Positions 26,329-34,872 of a stretch of DNA of 64,000 nt are shown here, in pieces. Position numbers and translations under genes: made by a program. A model generated the notes under the pieces. It had not been told where the DNA came from. It was given only the letters and a program-made list of their open reading frames with translations, and ran no database searches. This stretch comes from BOG-908 sp964242115 (GTDB lineage Bacteria > Pseudomonadota > Alphaproteobacteria > Acetobacterales > Acetobacteraceae): NCBI GenBank assembly GCA_964242115.1, contig CAXSZX010000011.1, forward strand, positions 68,354-132,353, written 5' to 3'. How positions within the stretch are numbered: position 1 is the first letter of the stretch; the number at the start of each line of letters is the position of its first letter.

Positions 26329-27252
26329 CTACCCCAGCAAGAACCACAACCGGAACAACTGCGTCTCCGCCCAGTTCTGCCGGCGTAACCCAGGGTGTCC
26401 CAGCGCGCGCAGCCGCTTTTGCCAACCGTCGTGCAGCCCCGCCGTGATCAGCCCCAGCGCCTCGCGCGCCGCCGGCGAGAGAAGGTGCGCCTGTGCCTCC
26501 AGCGCGCCCATGTGCGCGCGGAAGGTGCGCATGAACACGTGCGGCCCGCGCCGCAGCGCCGCCCAGCTCCGCAGCACCGGCGAGAGCGGCACGCCGACCG
26601 CGTTGCGTTCGTGCTGGCGGTACAGCACCGTCGGTGCCTGGTCCGCCAGCACCTCGCCACCGCAGGCGGAGACCAGCACGTAGGCCCACCAGTCGTGCAG
26701 CGTGTCGGCCGGCGCGTAGGCCTCGGCCAGCAGGTCAGCTGCGTCGGGGTTGAGCATGACCGTGCAGCCGGTGGCGATGTTTTGCGTCATCGCGTGCGGA
26801 AACCCGACGTCGCCGCGGACGCGCGGGCTCTCGCGGATCGGCGAGAGGTCCGCGGCCACCAGCACCTGCCTGGCGCAGTAGAGCCCTGCCCGCCCGGCCG
26901 CCACCCGCCCCAGTGCCGCCACCCCGCGCGCGAGTTTTTCCGGCAGCCACACGTCGTCCTGGTCGGCGAACGCCACCACGCGGCCGCGCGGTGCGCGGCG
27001 CAGCAGGGCGAGGAAGCTGGAGGTGATGCCCAGCCGGCCCGCGTTGTCGTTGAGGTCCACCACGCGACCGGCGCCGGCGCCGGCGGCGAAGCGGCGCATC
27101 ACCTCGGGTGTCGCGTCGCTGGACCCGTCGTCGCGCCAGAAAATCTGCCACTCGGCGTGGGATTGGGCGAGGAGGCTGTCGAGCTGTGCGTCGAGAAAGG
27201 CCGCGCCGTTGCGCGTGGACAGCAGGATCGCGACGTCGCCGCCGTTGCGCAC
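26329..27252 (-). CDS. Family 2 glycosyltransferase (rhamnosyltransferase-like)
   Basis: A 307-residue GT-A fold transferase. The nucleotide-sugar motifs are VAILLSTRNGAAFLDAQLDSLLAQ, the DDGS of WRDDGSSDAT, and the DQDD (DxD) metal site in VAFADQDDVWLPEKL. The catalytic region continues with LHDWWAYVLVSACGG. This pattern resembles rhamnosyl- and related transferases of O-antigen and exopolysaccharide clusters. It is the last gene of the rfbBACD operon, starting 11 bases after the rfbD stop, so dTDP-rhamnose is the likely donor (inference). Confidence 0.85.
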   Translation of the reverse strand: MRNGGDVAILLSTRNGAAFLDAQLDSLLAQSHAEWQIFWRDDGSSDATPEVMRRFAAGAGAGRVVDLNDNAGRLGITSSFLALLRRAPRGRVVAFADQDDVWLPEKLARGVAALGRVAAGRAGLYCARQVLVAADLSPIRESPRVRGDVGFPHAMTQNIATGCTVMLNPDAADLLAEAYAPADTLHDWWAYVLVSACGGEVLADQAPTVLYRQHERNAVGVPLSPVLRSWAALRRGPHVFMRTFRAHMGALEAQAHLLSPAAREALGLITAGLHDGWQKRLRALGHPGLRRQNWAETQLFRLWFLLG

Positions 27253-27263
27253 GCCGGCCGCGC

Positions 27264-28256
27264 CTATCCGGTCGCGCGCTGGTGGGAGGCGGGGTGGGCA
27301 TCGCCGGGCGTGGCCTGTGTGCCGCCGGGCGGAGCCTGGGGGAAGCTGGGCGTTGCCTGGGACCGGCAGATAGCCGCCACCGCTGGCGCCAGGCTATCGT
27401 GCCACTCCGGCAGGCGCACGCCGAAAACGCGCTCCAGCCTGCCGCAGTCGAGCCGCGAATCGGCAGGCCGTCGGGCCGGGGTGGGCCAGTCGGCCGTGGC
27501 GATCGGCTCGACGGCGGGCACCGGCCAGCCGTGCCGGGCGGCTTCGGCGAAGATGGCGGTGGCAAAGCCGTGCCACGTCGTCTCGCCGTGTCCGGCAGCG
27601 TGGTAGATGCCGCCAAACCGCTCGCCCTGCGCCCCGGCTTGCGTCCCGCCGTGTGACGCGGCCAGCAGACGGTCCGCCACGCGCAGGGTGGCTGCGGCCA
27701 AATCGTCCGCGTTGGTGGGGCAGCCACGCTGGTCGGCGACCACCCGCAGGGTCGGCAGGCGCTTTGCCGCACCCAGCATGGTGAGCACGAAGTTGCGCCC
27801 TGCCCGGGCGTACACCCAGGAGGTGCGCAGGACCACCGCGCCGGGATGCGCCGCCAGCACCGCACGCTCGCCGTCCATCTTAGTGGCGCCATACACGCCT
27901 GTTGGCGCCGTCGCGTCGTCCTCGGTGTAGGGGGCACCCTTGTTGCCGTCGAAGACGTAGTCGGTGGAGACGTGGATCAGCTGCGCGCCGGCCTGGGCGC
28001 AGGCTTCTGCCAGCAGGCCTGGACCCTCGGCGTTGGCGCGCCGGGCGGCCGCGCTGTCGGTCTCGGCGGCGTCCACCGCGGTGTAGGCGGCAGCGTTGAT
28101 CACCAGCTTAGGGCGCGCGTCCCGCACCGCTGCGGCCACCGTCTCCGGCCGGTCAAAGTCGAACGCCGGGCGGCCCACAACGACGAGCCCCTCCGGCCGG
28201 GCGCGGGCAAGTGCCTGGGCCAGCTGCCCGGCCCCGCCGGTCACCAGGATGCTCAC
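27264..28256 (-). CDS. rfbD: dTDP-4-dehydrorhamnose reductase
   Basis: A 330-residue extended SDR that makes dTDP-L-rhamnose in the last step of the pathway. It has TGGAGQLAQAL at the N-terminus, STDYVFDG, the YGATKMDGE catalytic Tyr/Lys and the WVYARAGRNFVLTML segment. It exceeds the usual 290-300 residues because of a Pro/Gln/Thr-rich tail (SFPQAPPGGTQATPGDAHPA). The start ATG overlaps the rfbC stop (ATGA). This is the rhamnose pathway order B-A-C-D on the minus strand. Confidence 0.93.
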   Translation of the reverse strand: MSILVTGGAGQLAQALARARPEGLVVVGRPAFDFDRPETVAAAVRDARPKLVINAAAYTAVDAAETDSAAARRANAEGPGLLAEACAQAGAQLIHVSTDYVFDGNKGAPYTEDDATAPTGVYGATKMDGERAVLAAHPGAVVLRTSWVYARAGRNFVLTMLGAAKRLPTLRVVADQRGCPTNADDLAAATLRVADRLLAASHGGTQAGAQGERFGGIYHAAGHGETTWHGFATAIFAEAARHGWPVPAVEPIATADWPTPARRPADSRLDCGRLERVFGVRLPEWHDSLAPAVAAICRSQATPSFPQAPPGGTQATPGDAHPASHQRATG

Positions 28257-28810
28257 GCGGCGAACCAGCCGGCGGCGTCCGCCCAGCCGGGCAGCACCTG
28301 GTCCTTGTCAGACAGCGTGGCTTCGTCCGGAGCGATAGGCCAGGGCAGCGCCAGCGTCGCGTCCGTCCATAGCACGCCGCGTTCGGCCGCGCGGTCGTAC
28401 GGCGCGGTCACTTTGTAGGCCACCTCGGTGTCCGCCTCGATGGTGCAGAAACCGTGCAGGAAGCCGGGCGGCACCCAGAGCTGGGCGGCGTTCTCCGCCG
28501 TCAGCACCGCCGCGGCGTACTGACCGAAAGTGGGAGAGCCGGCGCGTGCGTCCACCGCCACGTCCCAGATGGCGCCGCGCAGCACCCGCACCAGCTTGCC
28601 CTGCACGTGCGGCGCCAACTGGCAGTGCAGGCCGCGCACGGTGCCGCGGGCGCGCGATGAACTCTGGTTGTCCTGCACGAAGGGTGCGGTTACGCCGTAG
28701 GCGGCCAGCTTGTCGGCCGAGTAGGTTTCCATGAAGTAGCCGCGCTCGTCGCCGAAGCGGGGGGGAGTTACGAGCAGGACTTCGGGGATGGCCTGGCGTT
28801 CGATTTTCAT
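28253..28810 (-). CDS. rfbC: dTDP-4-dehydrorhamnose 3,5-epimerase
   Basis: A 185-residue cupin enzyme. It has the family marker PRFGDERGYFMETYSADKLAAYGV, followed by FVQDNQSSSRARGTVRGLHCQL, whose His is the catalytic base, and DVAVDARAGSPTFGQY with the Asp of the catalytic dyad. FLHGFCTIEADTEVAYKVT is the second conserved block. It overlaps rfbD by four bases and follows rfbA after a palindromic element. Confidence 0.94.
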   Translation of the reverse strand: MKIERQAIPEVLLVTPPRFGDERGYFMETYSADKLAAYGVTAPFVQDNQSSSRARGTVRGLHCQLAPHVQGKLVRVLRGAIWDVAVDARAGSPTFGQYAAAVLTAENAAQLWVPPGFLHGFCTIEADTEVAYKVTAPYDRAAERGVLWTDATLALPWPIAPDEATLSDKDQVLPGWADAAGWFAA

Positions 28811-28817
28811 GCGGGAC

Positions 28818-28956
28818 CTAGGGCAAGGAAGAATCTTCTTTTCCGAGAAAAAGAAGCAAAAAGCTTTTACGAGTGCTGTCGCGGAGTCTCGGGAGACGAG
28901 TGCCCAGGGGACAAAAGTTCGGTTCTTTTTTCAAAAAAGAACTGCTTGCTTGCGTC
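28818..28956 (+). repeat. Intergenic palindromic element, copy 16 (forward, inside the rfb operon)
   Basis: Type II left arm, CTGTCGCGGAGTCTC core, and a type I right arm with a short deletion (AAAAGTTCGGTTC instead of AAAAGTTTTTTGGTTC). It fills the space between rfbA and rfbC, so the operon mRNA would contain it. Confidence 0.92.
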
Positions 28957-29838
28957 CTACGCGTGCACACCGTTTGCCACGTCCCGCAGCAGCCGCCCGA
29001 GCTCCGTCTTGCCTAGCCGGCGCGAATGCCCGTGCAGCGCGTCCGCATCGATGAACCCCATCCGGTAGGCTACCTCCTCCGGGCACCCCACCAGCATGCC
29101 CTGCCTAGACTGGATCGTCTGCACGAAACTCGCTGCCTGCAGCAGGCTGTCCGGCGTGCCGGCGTCCAGCCAGGCGCAGCCGCGGCCCAGCCGTTCCACG
29201 TGCAGCGAGCCCTCGTCCAGGTACATCCTGTTCAGGTCGGTGATCTCCAGCTCGCCGCGCGCGGAGGGCTTCACCGCGCGGGCGAACTCGGTGACCCGCG
29301 CGTCATAGAAATACAGCCCCGTCACCGCCCAGGGGGAGGGCGGCACTGCCGGCTTCTCCAAAATGTCTGCCGGGTGGCCGGCGTCGTCGAAGCGCACCAC
29401 GCCGTAGCGCTCGGGGTCGCGCACCTGGTAGGCGAACACGGTGGCACCCTCGGGGCGCACGGCGGCGGCGCGGAACATGGTGGAGAGGTGCTCGCCGAAG
29501 ATCAGGTTGTCGCCCAGCACCAGCGCGCATGGCTGGCCGGCCAGCCAGTCGTCGGCGATCAGGAAGGCCTGGGCGATGCCTTCGGGCCGCGGCTGTTCGG
29601 CGTAGCTGAACCGCACGCCGAGCGAGGCGCCGTCGCCGAGCAGTCGGCGGAACTGCGGCAGGTCGTCCGGCGTGGAGATGATCAGGATGTCGCGTATGCC
29701 GGCCAGCATCAGCACGGTCAGCGGGTAGTAGATCATCGGCTTGTCGTAGACCGGCAGCAGCTGCTTGGACGTGCCCAGCGTGACCGGGTGCAGCCGGGTG
29801 CCGGAGCCACCCGCCAGCACGATACCCTTCATGTTCAT
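28957..29838 (-). CDS. rfbA: Glucose-1-phosphate thymidylyltransferase
   Basis: A 293-residue nucleotidyltransferase that makes dTDP-glucose. It has LAGGSGTRLHPVTLGTSKQ, VYDKPMIYYPL, LGDNLIFGE, a Gly-rich region EKPAVPPSPWAVTGLYFYD and AWLDAGTPDSLLQAASF. All are standard for RmlA. The start is the ATG at 29838 (MNMKGIVLAGG). It follows rfbB by 96 bases. Confidence 0.94.
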   Translation of the reverse strand: MNMKGIVLAGGSGTRLHPVTLGTSKQLLPVYDKPMIYYPLTVLMLAGIRDILIISTPDDLPQFRRLLGDGASLGVRFSYAEQPRPEGIAQAFLIADDWLAGQPCALVLGDNLIFGEHLSTMFRAAAVRPEGATVFAYQVRDPERYGVVRFDDAGHPADILEKPAVPPSPWAVTGLYFYDARVTEFARAVKPSARGELEITDLNRMYLDEGSLHVERLGRGCAWLDAGTPDSLLQAASFVQTIQSRQGMLVGCPEEVAYRMGFIDADALHGHSRRLGKTELGRLLRDVANGVHA

Positions 29839-29934
29839 GCGCCTGCTCCCCTCAGCATCCGCTCGCGCGGTCGTCTCTCACGGCAGTCTTTCACACCGTA
29901 ATGCCTCACGCGCGCTTCTTCGCGCGAGGATTCC

Positions 29935-30990
29935 TCACGCGGCGGTCCCCAGCCGCTGGCCGTCGTAACGGCCGGCGCGGATCGCCTCCCACCATGCCCG
30001 GTTGGCGAGGTACCAGTCGATGGTCCGCCGTAGCCCGCGGTCGAAATCGTGCACGGCGCGCCAGCCCAGCGCGGATTCGGCGAAGCCGGCGTCGATCTCG
30101 TAGCGGAAGTCGTGGCCCGGACGGTCGGTGACGAAGCTGATCAGCCGCTCGCGCGCGCCGGCCGGATCGGGTGCGCGCTCGTCGAGCACAGCGCAGATGG
30201 CGCGCACCACGTCGAGGTTGCGGCGCGGCTGGCGGGCACCGATGGCGTAGGTCTGGCCGGGCTGCCCGCGCGTCAGCACCGCGAGCAGCGCCTCGGCGTG
30301 GTCGTCCACGTAGAGCCAGTCGCGCTGGTTCGCACCGGTGCCGTAAACCGGCAGGGGACGGCCCTCCAGCGCGTTGAGGATGGTCAGGGGAATCAGCTTC
30401 TCGGGGAATTGCCAGGGGCCGTAGTTGTTGGTGGTGTTGCTGACCACCACCGGCAGCCCGTAGGTGTGCATCCAGGCGCGTGCCAGGTGGTCGGACGCCG
30501 CCTTGCTGGCCGAGTAGGGGCTGCGCGGGTCGTACGGCGTGGCCTCGGTGAACGGCGGGTCGCCGTCCTGCAGTGCCCCGAACACCTCGTCGGTGGAGAC
30601 GTGGTGGAAGCGGAAAGCAGCGCGCGCCTCGCCGGACAGGCCGCTCCAGTAGGCGCGCGCCGCGTCCAGCAGGGTGAAGGTGCCCACCACGTTGGTGCGG
30701 ACGAACTCGCCCGGCCCGTCGATCGAGCGGTCCACGTGGCTTTCGGCGGCCAGGTGCATGACCGCGTCGGGCGCGGCCTCGGCGAACACGAGGCGCATGG
30801 CGTCAGCGTCGGCGATGTCGGCGCGCACCAGGCGATGGCGCGGGTCGCCATGACCCTCCTCCAGCGCGTCGAGCGAGGCGGCGTAGGTCATCTTGTCCAC
30901 GTTGACGATGCTGTGCGCGGTGGTCCGCAGCACGTGGCGCACCACGGCAGAACCGATGAACCCGCAGCCGCCGGTGAGGAGAATACGCAT
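29935..30990 (-). CDS. rfbB: dTDP-glucose 4,6-dehydratase
   Basis: A 351-residue extended SDR that converts dTDP-glucose to the 4-keto-6-deoxy intermediate. It has TGGCGFIGSAVVRH, the HLAAESHVDRSIDGP segment, STDEVFGAL, the catalytic YSASKAASDHLARAW and NNYGPWQFPEKLIPL. The ATG at 30990 is used because homology begins at MRILLTGG; the longer open frame upstream is not conserved. It is the first gene of the rhamnose operon and is divergent from the large glycosyltransferase gene. Confidence 0.94.
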   Translation of the reverse strand: MRILLTGGCGFIGSAVVRHVLRTTAHSIVNVDKMTYAASLDALEEGHGDPRHRLVRADIADADAMRLVFAEAAPDAVMHLAAESHVDRSIDGPGEFVRTNVVGTFTLLDAARAYWSGLSGEARAAFRFHHVSTDEVFGALQDGDPPFTEATPYDPRSPYSASKAASDHLARAWMHTYGLPVVVSNTTNNYGPWQFPEKLIPLTILNALEGRPLPVYGTGANQRDWLYVDDHAEALLAVLTRGQPGQTYAIGARQPRRNLDVVRAICAVLDERAPDPAGARERLISFVTDRPGHDFRYEIDAGFAESALGWRAVHDFDRGLRRTIDWYLANRAWWEAIRAGRYDGQRLGTAA

Positions 30991-31119
30991 GGGGTGAAGC
31001 CGCCTTTCACCGGTTGCGCGCCTGCAGGCACGGTCCGATACCCTATGCACTGCCCGGCAGACTTGTTTCAAGTGCAACCGGGCATTGACGTGCATGCGTG
31101 GCTATGCACGCGCGGGAAG

Positions 31120-31256
31120 GACGGCAGGGCCTGCTTTTTTGAAAAAAACAGCAAACGACTTCTGTCCCTGCTGCCGCGGAGTCTCCCGCAGCCTGTACTC
31201 AAGGAACAGAAGTTTTTTGGTTCTTTTTTCAAAAAAGGACCGCGTGCTGGTCTGCG
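31120..31256 (+). repeat. Intergenic palindromic element, copy 17 (forward)
   Basis: Left arm GCCTGCTTTTTTGAAAAAAACAGC, core CTGCCGCGGAGTCTCC, right arm GGTTCTTTTTTCAAAAAAGGACC. It lies a few bases before the GTG start of the large glycosyltransferase. Confidence 0.88.
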
Positions 31257-31260
31257 GTAG

Positions 31261-34260
31261 GTGAACACCCTTGCACGCAGGCCGGGCGGCGGTCAGCCTG
31301 TCGCCATGAGACGACCCGCCGCGCGCCCGCTCCGCTTCAGCCTTCGGCCGGGCGGCGTGGTGGAGGGGGTCGCCCCTGCAGGGTGGCGCGGCAGCGGCCG
31401 GGTCGCCATCGTGCTGGACGGCACCGTGCATGCGACCCTGGGCCTGGAACCGGGACCGAAAGGCACCGCCGGCTTTAGCTACACCCTGCCGCGCCACCTG
31501 TTGTTCGGCAGCATCGACGTGCTGGCGCTGCCCGACGGGGACAGCCTGCTCGGCCTGCCGATGGACTTGGCCGGCACCTACGCGGTGAGGCTGCGCGCAC
31601 TCGAGCAGGACGGGCTGCTGGTGACCGGCGCGTTGACCGCGGCGCCGTTCCTGGCGCCGGAGCTGGGGCTGGACCTGCTGGCGGACGGCGTGCGCGTGGC
31701 CCAGGGCGTGGCGGTGCGCGAGGCGGGCGCGGTGCCGCCGGAGTGGCGCTTCCGCCTGCCCATCCACGCCTTGCTGCGGCCTGGCCAGGCCGTTGCCGTG
31801 CAGCCGCGCCTGGCCGGGCTGGTGCTGCCCGGTCCGGCGCTGAGCCTGGACCCGGCGCAGCAGAAGCATCTCGGCTGCCTGGATTCTGCGAGCCCAAGCC
31901 ACGTGGAAGGCTGGGCTGTCGACACGCGCGCACCGGCCGATCGCGTGCTGCTCGACGTGCTGGTGGGCACCGAGGTGGTGGCCACCGTCGTCGCCGACCA
32001 GCCGCGTCAGGACATCAGCGACCAGGGCTTCGGCCAGTCGGCGTGCGGCTTCAGCGTGCCGTTGCCGCCGCATCCCGACCCGTCCGGCGAGCGGCGCATC
32101 TCCGTGCGGCTGGCCGGCCAGCGGACCGAGCTTTCGGGCAGCCCGGTGGTGGTGGACCCGGTGCCGGGGCTGGTCGGCAGCTTCGACACCATCCACGGCA
32201 TGGCCGTGCACGGCTGGGCGCTGGACCGCCGCCGGCCGGAGGTGGCCGTCGCGGTTGAGGTGGTCAGCCGCGACGGCTCCGTGGTGGGGGCGGCCATGGC
32301 AAACCAGTTCCGCGGCGACCTGCTCGATGCCGGGCTCAACGCCGGCCTGTGCGCCTTCAACATCGACATCTCCGCGCATTTCGAGCGGCTGATGGACGAG
32401 GAGCTGCACGTGCGCGTCGCCGGCACGGCGCAGATCCTGCCCGGCTCGCCGCAACGCGTGTTCGTCAACCGCAACATGCGCCGCTTCCTGCACCGCAGGC
32501 GCGACATGAAGCCCGGCGTCCTGCCGCGCCTGCGCCGCGCACTGAACCACCGTGCCGGCCAGGACGGCATCAGCTTCATCATGCCGGTCCACAACACCCC
32601 GCGCGCCTGGCTGGTCGAGGCGCTGGAGAGCGTGCGCGCGCAGTTCTGCGATGCCTGGGAGCTGGTCTGCGTGGACGACGGCTCGAACGCCCCCCACGTG
32701 GCCGACATCCTGGCCGGCTACGCAGCCCGCGAGCGGCGCATCCGTGTGCTGCGCTCGGCCGAGAACGTGGGCATCGCGCGCGCCATCAATTTCGGCCTGC
32801 GCGCGGCGCGCTACGGCTACGTCGCCTTCATGGACCACGACGACAGGCTGGAGCCGGACGCCGCCTGGCAGCTGATCCGCGCCGCCCGACAGACGGACGC
32901 CGACCTGCTCTACAGCGACGAGGCGCAGACGGCGGAGAACATCGACGCCATCACCGAGATGCGCCTGCGCCCGGCGTTCAGCCACGACTACTACCTCAGC
33001 CACCCCTACTTCGTGCACCTCGTGTGCGCCCGCACCGACGTCGCACGCCGCATCGGCGGCTGGGACGAGGCGATGGCGATCTCGGCCGACGTGGACTTCG
33101 TGCTGCGGATGATCGAGGCGGCAAACGTGGTCACCCACGTGCCGGCGGTGCTGTATCGCTGGCGCACCCACGCCAGCAGCACCGGCCACGCCAAGCAGGA
33201 CGCGGTGATGCTGGCCACCACCGGCGCCCTGCAACGCCACCTCGACCGCCTGGGCACCGGCGCGCAGGTGCAGCCGGGCGTGTGGTTCAACCAGTTTCGG
33301 GTGGACTGGCCCGACGTGCCCGGCCGCGTGCTGATCGTGATCCCGACCAAGAACAAGTCGGACCTGCTGCGCACCGCGGTGGACTCCATCGAGCGAACCT
33401 GCCGCCCGGACGACTACCGCCTGGTGGTGATCGACCACGAGTCAGACGAGCCGGAGACGAAGGCCTACCTGGAGAGGCTGGCCGTGCGTCACACGGTGAT
33501 GCCGTATTCCGGCGTGTTCAACTTCTCCGCCATGAACAACGCGGCGGTGGCGCTGCACGGGGCGGACGCGGCGTTCGTGCTGTTCCTCAACAACGACGTC
33601 GAGGCCACCCAGGACGGCTGGCTGGACCGGATGCGACGCCTCGCCGCGCGCAGCGACGTGGGTGCGGTGGGCGCGCTGCTGATGTACGTGGACCGCAACG
33701 TGCAACACGCCGGCGTGGTGCTCGGCTTCAACGAGTCCGCCGACCACGCGCTGAAGTTCCAGAGCGTGTTCCTCGACGCCAATGGCGGACCCGACACGCA
33801 GGGCCTGCAGGCGCGCCGCAACCTCGGCTACAACTGCGCGCTGACCTCGGTGCGCGACTACATGGCAGTCACCGCCGCCTGCATGATGCTGCGGCGGAGC
33901 GTGTTCGACCAGGTCGGCGGTTTCGACGAGGATTTCGGCATCGGCTTCAACGATACCGATCTGTGCCTGCGCGTGGGCGAGGCGGGGTACCGCATCCTCT
34001 ACGACGGGGCGACCATCCTGTATCACTACGAATCCGCTACCCGCAGCCAGACCAAGCAGGTGTTCCACCCGGAAGACACGCAACTTATGATCGAGCGCTG
34101 GGGCAAGACGTTGACGTCAGGCGACCGTTTCTACAATCCGAACCTGAGCCTGACGACGCAGGATCACGTGCCGCGGGAAGACGACCGCTGCGGGGTCATG
34201 AACGCGCCCAGGGCGACGCGGCTGGCGTTGGAAAAGTTAAGGCAAGGCCTTCTTTCCTGA
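31261..34260 (+). CDS. Large glycosyltransferase with repeated N-terminal domains and two GT2 domains
   Basis: A 999-residue protein. Residues about 215-400 hold two tandem copies of a beta-rich repeat, each with GWAxD, a strand pair, a (D/N)QxRxD motif, a CxF(x)V/I turn and ...SGSP/PGSP; a weaker unit may precede at about 20-150. The first GT2 domain begins near 435 (ISFIMPVHNTPRAW, VDDGS, DHDD metal site). The second begins near 690 (VLIVIPTKNKSDLL, NNDVE, QVGGFDEDFGIGFNDTDLCLR). Such bimodular GT2 proteins build surface polysaccharides. The GTG at 31261 is the ORF start; ATG at 31306 (MRRPAARPLRF) is an alternative. The last codons (LRQGLLS) lie in a palindromic element. It is divergent from the rhamnose operon and probably uses its product or acts in the same polymer. 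Confidence 0.88.
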   Translation: MNTLARRPGGGQPVAMRRPAARPLRFSLRPGGVVEGVAPAGWRGSGRVAIVLDGTVHATLGLEPGPKGTAGFSYTLPRHLLFGSIDVLALPDGDSLLGLPMDLAGTYAVRLRALEQDGLLVTGALTAAPFLAPELGLDLLADGVRVAQGVAVREAGAVPPEWRFRLPIHALLRPGQAVAVQPRLAGLVLPGPALSLDPAQQKHLGCLDSASPSHVEGWAVDTRAPADRVLLDVLVGTEVVATVVADQPRQDISDQGFGQSACGFSVPLPPHPDPSGERRISVRLAGQRTELSGSPVVVDPVPGLVGSFDTIHGMAVHGWALDRRRPEVAVAVEVVSRDGSVVGAAMANQFRGDLLDAGLNAGLCAFNIDISAHFERLMDEELHVRVAGTAQILPGSPQRVFVNRNMRRFLHRRRDMKPGVLPRLRRALNHRAGQDGISFIMPVHNTPRAWLVEALESVRAQFCDAWELVCVDDGSNAPHVADILAGYAARERRIRVLRSAENVGIARAINFGLRAARYGYVAFMDHDDRLEPDAAWQLIRAARQTDADLLYSDEAQTAENIDAITEMRLRPAFSHDYYLSHPYFVHLVCARTDVARRIGGWDEAMAISADVDFVLRMIEAANVVTHVPAVLYRWRTHASSTGHAKQDAVMLATTGALQRHLDRLGTGAQVQPGVWFNQFRVDWPDVPGRVLIVIPTKNKSDLLRTAVDSIERTCRPDDYRLVVIDHESDEPETKAYLERLAVRHTVMPYSGVFNFSAMNNAAVALHGADAAFVLFLNNDVEATQDGWLDRMRRLAARSDVGAVGALLMYVDRNVQHAGVVLGFNESADHALKFQSVFLDANGGPDTQGLQARRNLGYNCALTSVRDYMAVTAACMMLRRSVFDQVGGFDEDFGIGFNDTDLCLRVGEAGYRILYDGATILYHYESATRSQTKQVFHPEDTQLMIERWGKTLTSGDRFYNPNLSLTTQDHVPREDDRCGVMNAPRATRLALEKLRQGLLS

Positions 34261-34375
34261 AGGAAAGAAACAAAGAATTTTCGTCAGGCGATCGCGGAGT
34301 TTCGTTCAGCGCGCGCGCAAGGAAGCAAAAGTTTTTTGGTTCTTTTTTTCAAAAAAGAACCGCTTGCTTGCCTCT
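34240..34375 (+). repeat. Intergenic palindromic element, copy 18 (forward, overlaps a CDS end)
   Basis: Left arm CTTCTTTCCTGAAGGAAAGAAAC, core GCGATCGCGGAG, type I right arm. The glycosyltransferase stop lies in the left arm. Confidence 0.9.
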
Positions 34376-34437
34376 CGCTAAGTCACGATCCCGCCAGCCC
34401 CGGCGACGAAACGCGTTGCCCCGCGTCTATCCCCGCA

Positions 34438-34836
34438 ATGACCGCACCCAAGCCGCCGGCCGAGACCGACACGATCGTTCCTCTGTTCGTCGAGGAACTG
34501 TCGATAGATCGTCGGAGCGCGGAGGTCGGCAGAGTGCGTGTGCACGTTCACACGACCGAACGCGACGCCCTCGTGGACGAACTTCTCGCCAGCGAGCGGG
34601 TGGACATCGAACGGGTGGCGATCGGGCGGGTGGTGGACGTGGCGCCGCCCATCCGCGGAGAGGGCGACACGACGGTGATTCCGGTCATGGAAGAAGTGAT
34701 CGTGACCGAGAAGCGCTTGGTTCTGAAGGAAGAGATACGTCTGCGGCGCGTGCGGACGACGACGAGCCACCGCGAGACCCACACGGTGCGCGAGCAGCGC
34801 GCCGAAATCGAGCGGACCGGGCCAGAGGCCGAGTGA
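34438..34836 (+). CDS. DUF2382 (YsnF/AvaK domain) protein
   Basis: A 132-residue protein consisting almost wholly of a DUF2382 domain, with VPLFVEELSIDRRSAEVGRVRVH, VERVAIGRVVD-like segment and VMEEVIVTEKRLVLKEEIRLRR. This domain is found in stress-related proteins such as YsnF of Bacillus. The charged, strand-like repeats pair with those in the next gene. It starts at the ATG at 34438 and lies 36 bases before a second, related gene, suggesting a stress operon. Molecular function is unknown. Confidence 0.82.
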   Translation: MTAPKPPAETDTIVPLFVEELSIDRRSAEVGRVRVHVHTTERDALVDELLASERVDIERVAIGRVVDVAPPIRGEGDTTVIPVMEEVIVTEKRLVLKEEIRLRRVRTTTSHRETHTVREQRAEIERTGPEAE

Positions 34837-34872
34837 TCCGGCGTCCAGACACCAAGAGATTTAGGACCCATC

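Noticed and set aside
31102..33438. Long open frame of 778 codons antisense to the large glycosyltransferase
   Set aside because: It lies fully opposite a well-supported gene and is made of His/Gln/Val/Arg-rich filler typical of antisense frames in GC-rich DNA. No family motif is present.
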